A stretch of DNA of 64,000 nt from Osmia lignaria lignaria (lineage: Eukaryota; Arthropoda; Insecta; Hymenoptera; Megachilidae): positions 14,570,001-14,634,000 of the forward strand of contig NW_027478158.1 in the NCBI RefSeq assembly GCF_051020975.1. Reading direction: 5' to 3'. Positions 1 through 9,886 of the stretch are shown piece by piece. The position numbers were made by a program, and so were the translations under genes. Below the pieces are notes generated by a model. It searched no databases. It was not told where the DNA came from and saw only the letters and a program-made list of their open reading frames with translations. Each line of letters starts with the position of its first letter. Positions within the stretch are counted from its first letter, which is position 1.

Positions 1-155
1 TTGGTGCGGCTTCGGAACTTTTAAATATCTCGATATATCTCGAAAACTACGCTTCTGATCAAAAAATATGATAGAACATAAAAAGTAGGAAACTTAATTC
101 TCTACAAAAAAGGTCTCTTAACATTTTGCCATAGCTCGCTTCGTTTCCGAGATAT
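1..155 (+). repeat. Partial satellite unit at left edge
   Basis: This is the last 155 bases of a unit cut by the window edge. It carries the CTCGAAAACTACGCTTC type of 3' end and the private variant AATATGATAG in the linker. The same variant follows the units at 1766 and 3051, so this fragment matches the sequence before 3370, 3,214 bp downstream. Confidence 0.95.
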
Positions 156-170
156 TTGCAGATTTATCTC
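149..170. repeat. Short inverted repeat spanning the unit start
   Basis: GAGATA (149-154) and TATCTC (165-170) are perfect inverted copies separated by 10 bases containing TTGCAG. The pair recurs in most units. A six-base-pair stem is possible, but no function can be assigned from sequence alone. Confidence 0.6.
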
Positions 171-301
171 AAGGGAAGGGGTCTAACGGACATATTTCGA
201 GATATTTCTTCTTCTTGTTGTTCTTCTTCTGCACAGCTAAACTGGAAGTGGCATTTCCAGCTCGCAATAGTGCAGAGTTATCTCAAAGAAAGGGGCCACG
301 G
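158..301 (+). repeat. Internal direct repeat inside the unit (114-bp offset)
   Basis: Bases 158-189 (GCAGATTTATCTCAAGGGAA then GGGG..ACGG) align with 272-301 (GCAGAGTTATCTCAAAGAAA then GGGGCCACGG). There are about 26-27 matches over 30 aligned bases and one 2-base gap. Similarity fades downstream but both copies run into T-rich sequence. Every unit carries both copies. It suggests that the 322-bp unit grew from a shorter ancestral element by internal duplication; the ancestral length is inference. Confidence 0.8.
205..230 (+). repeat. TTC/TTG pyrimidine-rich triplet tract
   Basis: The tract has the form TTTCTTCTTCTTGTTG followed by TTCTTCTTCT, pyrimidine on the + strand except for two G. It is present in every unit. 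It is the site of whole-triplet length change elsewhere: one TTC fewer in the units at 1766 and 3051, one more in those at 23976, 26232, 30099 and 32355. Replication slippage is the simple explanation. Confidence 0.85.
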
Positions 302-380
302 TGTTTCTGTATCTCTATTATGTTGGTGCGGCTTCGGAACTTTTAAATATCTTGATATATCTCGAGAACTACGCATCTGA

Positions 381-433
381 TCAAAAAATATCATAGAACA
401 TAAAAAGTAGGAAACTTAATTCTCTACAAAAAA
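381..433 (+). other. A-rich linker of the unit
   Basis: This stretch between TGATCA and AGGTCTCTTAAC holds A-tracts at 383-388, 402-406, 412-414 and 428-433, spaced roughly 9-19 bases apart. It is one of the more variable parts of the unit: AAAAAGTAGGAAACTTAATT and AAATTGTAGGAAACATAATT are the two main forms, and single-base changes in the A-run lengths occur. Intrinsic curvature is possible but was not computed. Confidence 0.6.
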
Positions 434-518
434 GGTCTCTTAACATTTTGCCATAGCTCGCTTCGTTTCCGAGATATTTGCAGATTTATCTCAAGGGAAG
501 GGGCCTGACGGACATATT

Positions 519-677
519 TCGAGATATTTCTTCTTCTTGTTGTTCTTCTTCTGCACAGCTGAGCTGGAAGTGGCATTTGCAGGTCGCAATAGTGCAGAGT
601 TATCTCACAGAAAGGGGCCACGGTGTTTCTGTATCTCTATTATGTTGGTGCGGCTTCGGAACTTTTAAATATCTCGA
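519..677. repeat. Long-spaced inverted repeat inside a unit
   Basis: TCGAGATATTT (519-529) is the exact reverse complement of AAATATCTCGA (667-677), giving an 11-bp potential stem with 137 bases between the arms. It is perfect in units whose 3' part reads ATCTCGATAT. In the other common type, which reads ATCTTGATAT, one position no longer pairs. The arms belong to the ATCTC/GAGAT motif family scattered through the unit. Confidence 0.65.
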
Positions 678-1765
678 TATATCTCGAAAACTACGCTTCT
701 GATCAAAAAATATCATAGAACGTAAATTGTAGGAAACATTATTCTCTACAAAAAAGGTCTCTTAACATTTTGCCATAGCTCGCTTCGTTTCCGAGATATT
801 TGCAGATTCATCTCAAGGGAAGGGGTCTGACGGACATATTTCGAGATATTTCTTCTTCTTGTTGTTCTTCTTCTGCACAGCTAAGCTCGAAGCGGCATTT
901 GCAGCTCGCAATAGTGCAGAGTTATCTCAAAGAAAGAGGCCACGGTGTTTCTGTACCTCTATTATGTTGGTGCAGCTTCGGAACTTTTAAATATCTTGAT
1001 ATATCTCGAGAACTACGCATCTGATCAAAAAATATCATCGAACATAAAAAGTAGGAAACTTAATTCTCTACAAAAAAGGTCTCTTAACATTTTGCCATAG
1101 CTCGCTTCGTTTCCGAGATATTTGCAGATTTATCTCAAGGGAAGGGCCCTGACGGACATATTTCGAGATATTTCTTCTTCTTGTTGTTCTTCTTCTGCAC
1201 AGCTAAGCTGGAAGTGGCATTTGCGGCTCGCACTAGTGCAGAGTTATCTCAAAGAAAGGGGCCACGGTGTTTCTGTATCTCTATTATGTTGGTGCGGCTT
1301 CGGAACTTTTAAATATCTTGATATATCTCGAGAACTACGCATCTGATCAAAAAATATCATACTACATAAAAAGTAGGAAACTTAATTCTCTACAAGAAAG
1401 GTCTCTAAACATTTTGCCATAGCTCGCTTCGTTTCCGAGATATTTGCAGATTTATCTCAAGGGAAGGGGCCTGACGGACATATTTCGAGATATTTCTTCT
1501 TCTTGTTGTTCTTCTTCTGCACAGCTAAGCTGGAAGTGGCATTTGCAGCTCGCAATAGTGCAGAGTTATCTCAAAGAGAGGGGCCACGGTGTTTCTGTAT
1601 CTCTATTATGTTGGTGCGGCTTCGGAACTTTTAAATATCTTGATATATCTCGAGAACTACGCATCTGATCAAAAAATATCATAGAAGATAAAAAGTAGGA
1701 AACTTAATTCTCTACAGAAAAGGTCTCTTAACATTTTGCCATAGCTCGCTTCGTTACCGAGATAT

Positions 1766-2084
1766 TTGCATATTTATCTCAAGGGAAGGGGCCTGACGGA
1801 CATATTTCGAGATATTTCTTCTTCTTGTTGTTCTTCTGCACAGCTAAGCTGGAAGTGGCATTTGCGGCTCGCACTAGTGCAGAGTTATCTCAAAGAAAGG
1901 GGCCACGGTGTTTCTGTATCTCTATTATGTTGGTGCGGCTTCGGAACTTTTAAATATCTCGATATATCTCGAAAACTACGCTTCTGATCAAAAAATATGA
2001 TAGAACATAAAAAGTAGGAAACTGAATTCTCTACAAAAAAGGTCTCTTAACATTTTGCCATAGCTCGCTTCGTTTCCGAGATAT
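1766..2084 (+). repeat. 319-bp unit with one TTC triplet missing
   Basis: The tract reads CTTCTTGTTGTTCTTCTGC, one TTC shorter on the right side. The unit at 3051-3369 has the same contraction. The change is confined to the triplet tract. Confidence 0.85.
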
Positions 2085-4335
2085 TTGCAGATTTATCTCA
2101 AGGGAAGGGGCCTGACGGACATATTTCGAGATATTTCTTCTTCTTGTTGTTCTTCTTCTGCACAGCTGAGCTGGAAGTGGCATTTGCAGGTCGCAATAGT
2201 GCAGAGTTATCTCAAAGAAAGGGGCCACGGTGTTTCTGTATCTCTATTATGTTGGTGCGGCTTCGGAACTTTTAAATATCTCGATATATCTCGAAAACTA
2301 CGCTTCTGATCAAAAAATATCATAGAACGTAAATTGTAGGAAACATTATTCTCTACAAAAAAGGTCTCTTAACATTTTGCCATAGCTCGCTTCGTTTCCG
2401 AGATATTTGCAGATTCATCTCAAGGGAAGGGGTCTGACGGACATATTTCGAGATATTTCTTCTTCTTGTTGTTCTTCTTCTGCACAGCTAAGCTCGAAGC
2501 GGCATTTGCAGCTCGCAATAGTGCAGAGTTATCTCAAAGAAAGAGGCCACGGTGTTTCGGTACCTCTATTATGTTGGTGCAGCTTCGGAACTTTTAAATA
2601 TCTTGATATATCTCGAGAACTACGCATCTGATCAAAAAATATCATCGAACATAAAAAGTAGGAAACTTAATTCTCTACAAAAAAGGTCTCTTAACATTTT
2701 GCCATAGCTCGCTTCGTTTCCGAGATATTTGCAGATTCATCTCAAGGGAAGTGGCCTGACGGACATATTTCGAGATATTTCTTCTTCTTGTTGTTCTTGT
2801 TCTGCACAGCTAAGCTGGAAGTGGCATTTGCAGCTCGCAATAGTGCAGAGTTATCCCAAAGAAAGGGGCCACGGTGTTTCTGTATCTCTATTATGTTGGT
2901 GCGGCTTCGGAACTTTTAAATATCTTGATATATCTCGAGAACTACGCATCTGATCAAAAAATATCATACTACATAAAAAGTAGGAAACTTAATTCTCTAC
3001 AAGAAAGGTCTCTAAACATTTTGCCATAGCTCGCTTCGTTTCCGAGATATTTGCAGATTTATCTCAAGGGAAGGGGCCTGACGGACATATTTCGAGATAT
3101 TTCTTCTTCTTGTTGTTCTTCTGCACAGCTAAGCTGGAAGTGGCATTTGCGGCTCGCACTAGTGCAGAGTTATCTCAAAGAAAGGGGCCACGGTGTTTCT
3201 GTATCTCTATTATGTTGGTGCGGCTTCGGAACTTTTAAATATCTCGATATATCTCGAAAACTACGCTTCTGATCAAAAAATATGATAGAACATAAAAAGT
3301 AGGAAACTTAATTCTCTACAAAAAAGGTCTCTTAACATTTTGCCATAGCTCGCTTCGTTTCCGAGATATTTGCAGATTTATCTCAAGGGAAGGGGTCTAA
3401 CGGACATATTTCGAGATATTTCTTCTTCTTGTTGTTCTTCTTCTGCACAGCTAAACTGGAAGTGGCATTTCCAGCTCGCAATAGTGCAGAGTTATCTCAA
3501 AGAAAGGGGCCACGGTGTTTCTGTATCTCTATTATGTTGGTGCGGCTTCGGAACTTTTAAATATCTTGATATATCTCGAGAACTACGCATCTGATCAAAA
3601 AATATCATAGAACATAAAAAGTAGGAAACTTAATTCTCTACAAAAAAGGTCTCTTAACATTTTGCCATAGCTCGCTTCGTTTCCGAGATATTTGCAGATT
3701 TATCTCAAGGGAAGGGGCCTGACGGACATATTTCGAGATATTTCTTCTTCTTGTTGTTCTTCTTCTGCACAGCTGAGCTGGAAGTGGCATTTGCAGGTCG
3801 CAATAGTGCAGAGTTATCTCACAGAAAGGGGCCACGGTGTTTCTGTATCTCTATTATGTTGGTGCGGCTTCGGAACTTTTAAATATCTCGATATATCTCG
3901 AAAACTACGCTTCTGATCAAAAAATATCATAGAACGTAAATTGTAGGAAACATTATTCTCTACAAAAAAGGTCTCTTAACATTTTGCCATAGCTCGCTTC
4001 GTTTCCGAGATATTTGCAGATTCATCTCAAGGGAAGGGGTCTGACGGACATATTTCGAGATATTTCTTCTTCTTGTTGTTCTTCTTCTGCACAGCTAAGC
4101 TCGAAGCGGCATTTGCAGCTCGCAATAGTGCAGAGTTATCTCAAAGAAAGAGGCCACGGTGTTTCTGTACCTCTATTATGTTGGTGCAGCTTCGGAACTT
4201 TTAAATATCTTGATATATCTCGAGAACTACGCATCTGATCAAAAAATATCATCGAACATAAAAAGTAGGAAACTTAATTCTCTACAAAAAAGGTCTCTTA
4301 ACATTTTGCCATAGCTCGCTTCGTTTCCGAGATAT

Positions 4336-4941
4336 TTGCAGATTTATCTCAAGGGAAGTGGCCTGACGGACATATTTCGAGATATTTCTTCTTCTTGTTG
4401 TTCTTCTTCTGCACAGCTAAGCTGGAAGTGGCATTTCCAGCTCGCAATAGTGCAGAGTTATCTCAATGAAAGGGGCCACGGTGTTTCTGTATCTCTATTA
4501 TGTTGGTGCGGCTTCGGAACTTTTAAATATCTTGATATATCTCGAGAACTACGCATCTGATCAAAAAATATCATAGAACATAAAAAGTAGGAAACTTAAT
4601 TCTCTACAAAAAAGGTCTCTTAACATTTTGCCATAGCTCGCTTCGTTTCCGAGATATTTGCATATTTATCTCAAGGGAAGGGGCCTGACGGACATATTTC
4701 GAGATATTTCTTCTTCTTGTTGTTCTTCTTCTGCACAGCTAAGCTGGAAGTGGCATTTGCGGCTCTCAGTAGTGCAGAGTTATCTCAAAGAAAGGGGCCA
4801 CGGTGTTTCTGTATCTCTATTATGTTGGTGCGGCTTCGGAACTTTTAAATATCTCGATATATCTCGAAAACTACGCTTCTGATCAAAAAATATCATAGAG
4901 CATAAATTGTAGGAAACATAATTCTCTACAAAAAACGTATG
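4336..4941 (+). repeat. Junction units between the 5-unit and 9-unit domains
   Basis: This covers the units at 4336 and 4658. The first starts like the unit at 2729 (GAAGTGGCC) but its middle has CATTTCCAGC and TCTCAATGAAAGG. The second has CATATTTATC at its start and GGCTCTCAGTAG in the middle. Neither has a close partner at the offsets of the flanking HORs. Nothing but satellite sequence is present. Confidence 0.8.
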
Positions 4942-6246
4942 TTAACATTTTGCCATAGCTCGCTTCGTTTCCGAGATATTTGCAGATTCAGCTCAAAGGA
5001 ACGGGCCTGACGGACATATTTCGAGATACTTCTTCTTCTTGTTGTTCTTCCTCTGCACAGCTAAGCTGGAAGTGGCATTTGCAGCTCGCAATAGTGCAGA
5101 GTTATCTCAAAGAAAGGGGCCACGGTGTTTCTGTATCTCTATTATGTTGGTGCGGCTTCGGAACTTTTAAATATCTTGATATATCTCGAGAACTACGCAT
5201 CTGATCAAAAAATATCATAGAACATAAAAAGTAGAAAACTTAATTCTCTACAAGAAAGGTCTCTTAACATTTTGCCATAGCTCGCTTCGTTTCCGAGATA
5301 TTTGCAGATTTATCTCAAGGGAAGGGGCCTGACGGACATATTTCGAGATATTTCTTCTTCTTGTTGTTCTTCTTCTGCACAGCTAAGCTGGAAGTGGCAT
5401 TTGCAGCTCGCACTAGTGCAGAGTTATCTCAAAGAAAGGGGCCACGGTGTTTCTGTATCTCTATTATGTTGGTGCGGCTTCGGAACTTTTAAATATCTCG
5501 ATATATCTCGAAAACTACGCTTCTGATCAAAAAATATCATAGAACATAAAAAGTAGGAAACTTAATTCTCTACAAAAAAGGTCTCTTAACATTTTGCCAT
5601 AGCTCGCTTGGTTTCCGAGATATTTGCAGATTTATCTCAAGGGAAGGGCCCTGACGGACATATTTCGAGATATTTCTTCTTCTTGTTGTTCTTCTTCTGC
5701 ACAGCTAAGCTGGAAGTGGCATTTACAGCTCGCAATAGTGCAGAGTTATCTCAAAGAAAGGGGCCACGGTGTCTCTGTATCTCTATTATGTTGGTGTGGC
5801 TTCGGAACTTTTAAATATCTTGATATATCTCGAGAACTACGCATCTGATCAAAAAATATCATAGAACATAAATTGTAGGAAACATAATTCTCTACAAAAA
5901 AGGTCTCTTAACATTTTGCCATAGCTCGCTTCGTTTCCGAGATATTTGCAGATTTATCTCAAGGGAAGGGGCCTGACGGACATATTTCGAGATATTTCTT
6001 CTTCTTGTTGTTCTTCTTCTGCACAGCTAAGCTGGAAGTGGCATTTGCGGCTCGCACTAGTGCAGAGTTATCTCAAAGAAAGGGGCCACGGTGTTTCTGT
6101 ATCCCTATTATGTTGGTGCGGCTTCGGAACTTTTAAATATCTCGATATATCTCGAAAACTACGCTTCTGATCAAAAAATATCATAGAACATAAATTGTAG
6201 GAAACATAATTCTCTACAAAAAACGTCTCTTAACATTTTGCCATAG

Positions 6247-6589
6247 ATGGCTTCGTTTCCGAGATATTTGCAGATTCAGCTCAAAGGAACTGGCCTGACG
6301 GACATATTTCGAGATATTTCTTCTTCTTGTTGTTCTTCCTCTGCACAGCTAAGCTGGAAGTGGCATTTGCAGCTCGCAATAGTGCAGAGTTATCTCAAAG
6401 AAAGGGGCCACGGTGTTTCTGTATCTCTATTATGTTGGTGCGGCTTCGGAACTTATAAATATCTTGATATATCTCGAGAACTACGCGTCTGATCAAAAAA
6501 TATCATAGAACATAAAAAGTAGGAAACATAATTCTCTACAAAAACGGTCTCTTAACATTTTGCCATAGCTCGCTTCGTTTCCGAGATAT
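6247..6589 (+). repeat. Unit with a gained ATG in the upstream block
   Basis: The usual CCATAGCTCGCTTCG reads CCATAGATGGCTTCG here, creating an ATG at 6247 in frame with the open stretch that follows (to 6492, 81 codons). The same change is found at 9145, one 9-unit HOR later. These are the only two units in which this frame begins with an ATG upstream of the usual TTG. I see no ribosome-binding context, splice signal or homology to support translation. Confidence 0.7.
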
Positions 6590-6911
6590 TTGCAGATATA
6601 TCTCAAGGGAAGGGGCCTGACGGACATATTTCGAGATATTTCTTCTTCTTGTTGTTCTTCTTCTGCACAGCTAAGCTGGAAGTTGCATTTGCGGCTCGCA
6701 CTAGTGCACAGTTATCTCAAAGAAAGGGGCCACGGTGTTTCTGTATCTCTATTATGTTGGTGCGTCTACGGAACTTTTAAATATCTCGATATATCTCGAA
6801 AACTACGCTTCTGATCAAAAAATATCATAGAACATAAATTGTAGGAAACATAATTCTCTACAAAAAACGTCTCTTAACATTTTGCCATAGCTCGCTTCGT
6901 TTCCGAGATAT

Positions 6912-7233
6912 TTGCAGATTCAGCTCAAAGGAACTGGCCTGACGGACATATTTCGAGATATTTCTTCTTCTTGTTGTTCTTCTTCTGCACAGCTAAGCTC
7001 GAAGCGGCATTTGCAGCTCGCAATAGTGCAGAGTTATCTCAAAGAAAGAGGCCACGGTGTTTCTGTACCTCTATTATGTTGGTGCAGCTTCGGAACTTTT
7101 AAATATCTTGATATATCTCGAAAACTACGCTTCTGATCAAAAAATATCATAGAACATAAACTGTAGGAAACATAATTCTCTACAAAAAAGGTCTCTTAAC
7201 ATTTTGCCATAGCTCGCTTGGTTTCCGAGATAT
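6912..7233 (+). repeat. Hybrid unit: QIQ-type front, 800-type back
   Basis: The start reads ATTCAGCTCAAAGGAACTGG, the subtype of the units at 6268 and 9810. From base 7000 onward it carries AAGCTCGAAGCGG, AAAGAGGCC, GTACCTC and GGTGCAGC, the subtype of the units at 800, 2407 and 4014. Its 3' end is of the CGAAAACTACGCTTC type, which is not that of the 800 family. At least two switches therefore lie within one 322-bp unit, the pattern expected of a gene-conversion tract. Confidence 0.8.
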
Positions 7234-7839
7234 TTGCAGATTTATCTCAAGGGAAGGGGCCTGACGGACATATTTCGAGATATTTCTTCTTCTTGTTGTT
7301 CTTCTTCTGCACAGCTAAGCTGGAAGTTGCATTTGCGGCTCGCACTAGTGCACAGTTATCTCAAAGAAAGGGGCCACGGTGTTTCTGTATCTCTATTATG
7401 TTGGTGCGGCTTCGGAACTTTTAAATATCTCGATATATCTCGAAAACTACGCTTCTGATCAAAAAATATCATAGAACATAAATTGTAGGAAACATAATTC
7501 TCTACAAAAAAGGTCTCTTAACATTTTGCCATAGCTCGCTTGGTTTCCGAGATATTTGCAGATTTATCTCAAGGGAAGGGGCCTGACGGACATATTTCGA
7601 GATATTTCTTCTTCTTGTTGTTCTTCTTCTGCACAGCTAAGCTGGAAGTGGCATTTGCGGCTCGCACTAGTGCAGAGTTATCTCAAAGAAAGGGGCCACG
7701 GTGTTTCTGTATCTCTATTATGTTGGTGCGGCTTCGGAACTTTTAAATATCTCGATATATCTCGAAAACTACGCTTCTGATCAAAAAATATCATAGAACA
7801 TAAATTGTAGGAAACATGATTCTCTACAAAAAACGTATC

Positions 7840-9886
7840 TTAACATTTTGCCATAGCTCGCTTCGTTTCCGAGATATTTGCAGATTCAGCTCAAAGGAAC
7901 GGGCCTGACGGACATATTTCGAGATACTTCTTCTTCTTGTTGTTCTTCCTCTGCACAGCTAAGCTGGAAGTGGCATTTGCAGCTCGCAATAGTGCAGAGT
8001 TATCTCAAAGAAAGGGGCCACGGTGTTTCTGTATCTCTATTATGTTGGTGCGGCTTCGGAACTTTTAAATATCTTGATATATCTCGAGAACTACGCATCT
8101 GATCAAAAAATATCATAGAACATAAAAAGTAGAAAACTTAATTCTCTACAAAAAGGGTCTCTTAACATTTTGCCATAGCTCGCTTCGTTTCCGAGATATT
8201 TGCAGATTTATCTCAAGGGAAGGGGCCTGACGGACATATTTCGAGATATTTCTTCTTCTTGTTGTTCTTCTTCTGCACAGCTAAGCTGGAAGTGGCATTT
8301 GCAGCTCGCACTAGTGCAGAGTTATCTCAAAGAAAGGGGCCACGGTGTTTCTGTATCTCTATTATGTTGGTGCGGCTTCGGAACTTTTAAATATCTCGAT
8401 ATATTTCGAAAACTACGCTTCTGATCAAAAAATATCATAGAACATAAAAAGTAGGAAACTTAATTCTCTACAAAAAAGGTCTCTTAACATTTTGCCATAG
8501 CTCGCTTCGTTTCCGAGATATTTGCAGATTTATCTCAAGGGAAGGGCCCTGACGGACATATTTCGAGATATTTCTTCTTCTTGTTGTTCTTCTTCTGCAC
8601 AGCTAAGCTGGAAGTGGCATTTACAGCTCGCAATAGTGCAGAGTTATCTCAAAGAAAGGGGCCACGGTGTCTCTGTATCTCTATTATGTTGGTGTGGCTT
8701 CGGAACTTTTAAATATCTTGATATATCTCGAGAACTACGCATCTGATCAAAAAATATCATAGAACATAAATTGTAGGAAACATAATTCTCTACAAAAAAG
8801 GTCTCTTAACATTTTGCCATAGCTCGCTTCGTTTCCGAGATATTTGCAGATTTATCTCAAGGGAAGGGGCCTGACGGACATATTTCGAGATATTTCTTCT
8901 TCTTGTTGTTCTTCTTCTGCACAGCTAAGCTGGAAGTGGCATTTGCGGCTCGCACTAGTGCAGAGTTATCTCAAAGAAAGGGGCCACGGTGTTTCTGTAT
9001 CCCTATTATGTTGGTGCGGCTTCGGAACTTTTAAATATCTCGATATATCTCGAAAACTACGCTTCTGATCAAAAAATATCATAGAACATAAATTGTAGGA
9101 AACATAATTCTCTACAAAAAACGTCTCTTAACATTTTGCCATAGATGGCTTCGTTTCCGAGATATTTGCAGATTCAGCTCAAAGGAACTGGCCTGACGGA
9201 CATATTTCGAGATATTTCTTCTTCTTGTTGTTCTTCCTCTGCACAGCTAAGCTGGAAGTGGCATTTGCAGCTCGCAATAGTGCAGAGTTATCTCAAAGAA
9301 AGGGGCCACGGTGTTTCTGTATCTCTATTATGTTGGTGCGGCTACGGAACTTATAAATATCTTGATATATCTCGAGAACTACGCGTCTGATCAAAAAATA
9401 TCATAGAACATAAAAAGTAGGAAACATAATTCTCTACAAAAACGGTCTCTTAACATTTTGCCATAGCTCGCTTCGTTTCCGAGATATTTGCAGATATATC
9501 TCAAGGGAAGGGGCCTGACGGACATATTTCGAGATATTTCTTCTTCTTGTTGTTCTTCTTCTGCACAGCTAAGCTGGAAGTTGCATTTGCGGCTCGCACT
9601 AGTGCACAGTTATCTCAAAGAAAGGGGCCACGGTGTTTCTGTATCTCTATTATGTTGGTGCGTCTTCGGAACTTTTAAATATCTCGATATATCTCGAAAA
9701 CTACGCTTCTGATCAAAAAATATCATAGAACATAAATTGTAGGAAACATAATTCTCTACAAAAAACGTCTCTTAACATTTTGCCATAGCTCGCTTCGTTT
9801 CCGAGATATTTGCAGATTCAGCTCAAAGGAACTGGCCTGACGGACATATTTCGAGATATTTCTTCTTCTTGTTGTTCTTCTTCTGC
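7840..9886 (+). repeat. 9-unit HOR, copy 2 (partial)
   Basis: This is the partial second copy of the 2,898-bp repeat, covering the units from 7878 to the first part of 9810. Relative to copy 1 it has ATATATTTCGAAAAC in the unit at 8200 and GGCTACGG in the unit at 9166. After 9886 the two copies part: copy 1 switches to the AAGCTCGAAGCGG subtype while copy 2 keeps the common form. Confidence 0.83.

Larger units (their letters stand above)
156..477 (+). repeat. Reference satellite unit (anatomy of the 322-bp monomer)
   Basis: This is the first complete unit, used as reference. It contains the start TTGCAG (156-161), a pyrimidine tract (205-230), a segment repeating the unit start (272-301), a GGTGCGGCTTCGGAAC block (326-341), an AT-rich motif cluster with the palindrome TCTCGAGA, a conserved TGATCA near 378-383, an A-rich linker to about 433, and the block GCCATAGCTCGCTTCG followed by TTTCCGAGATA up to the next unit. 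It belongs to a subtype with AAACTGG and CATTTCCAGC in the middle, shared with the units at 3370, 10776 and 59406. An open frame spans 156-380 but begins at TTG and is not considered a gene. Confidence 0.93.
1..4335 (+). repeat. HOR domain with 5-unit (1,607 bp) and 10-unit (3,214 bp) periods
   Basis: Units at 478, 800 and 1122 recur at 2085, 2407 and 2729, and again at 3692, 4014 and partly 4336, each step 1,607 bp (five units minus one TTC triplet). The units at 800, 2407 and 4014 form a distinct subtype with AAGCTCGAAGCGGCATTTGC, GTACCTC and GGTGCAGC. The linker variants ATACTACAT (after 1346 and 2953) and CATCGAACAT (after 1024, 2631 and 4238) mark the same register. In addition 1 to about 1,100 matches 3,215 to about 4,310 closely, including the 156/3370 subtype. 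The order of subtypes (a b c d e f, b c d f, a b c) shows units gained or lost between copies. Confidence 0.85.
4942..7839 (+). repeat. 9-unit HOR (2,898 bp), copy 1
   Basis: Markers recurring 2,898 bp later include GAGATACTTC in the unit at 4980 (also 7878), GGGCCCTGACGG and GGTGTCTCTG at 5624 (8522), ATCCCTATT at 5946 (8844), ATAGATGGCTTCG before 6268 (9166), and GTTGCATTTGCGG with TGCACAG at 6590 (9488). The match starts just after a mismatch at 4941/7839 and ends at 6988/9886, where a subtype switch begins. At least five substitutions separate the copies, for example 5507/8405. The last two units (7234 and 7556) have GCTTGGTTTCC at their starts and no counterpart in copy 2. Confidence 0.85.

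Noticed and set aside
139..153. CENP-B box in CTTCGTTTCCGAGAT or elsewhere in the unit
   Set aside because: Only the TTCG part fits; the required A and CGGG positions do not match on either strand.
381..433. Promoter or Pol III control elements in the A-rich linker
   Set aside because: AT-rich words such as AAAAAATATC occur, but there is no convincing TATA/initiator pair or A/B box set. The variation looks neutral.
424..621. Minus-strand open frames of 65-76 codons (also near 2031, 3638, 22374, 26887, 28497, 33010, 33654, 33976, 56516 and 61346)
   Set aside because: They appear only in units where one substitution removes a stop on the minus strand, and they vary between units. They are antisense shadows of the repeat.
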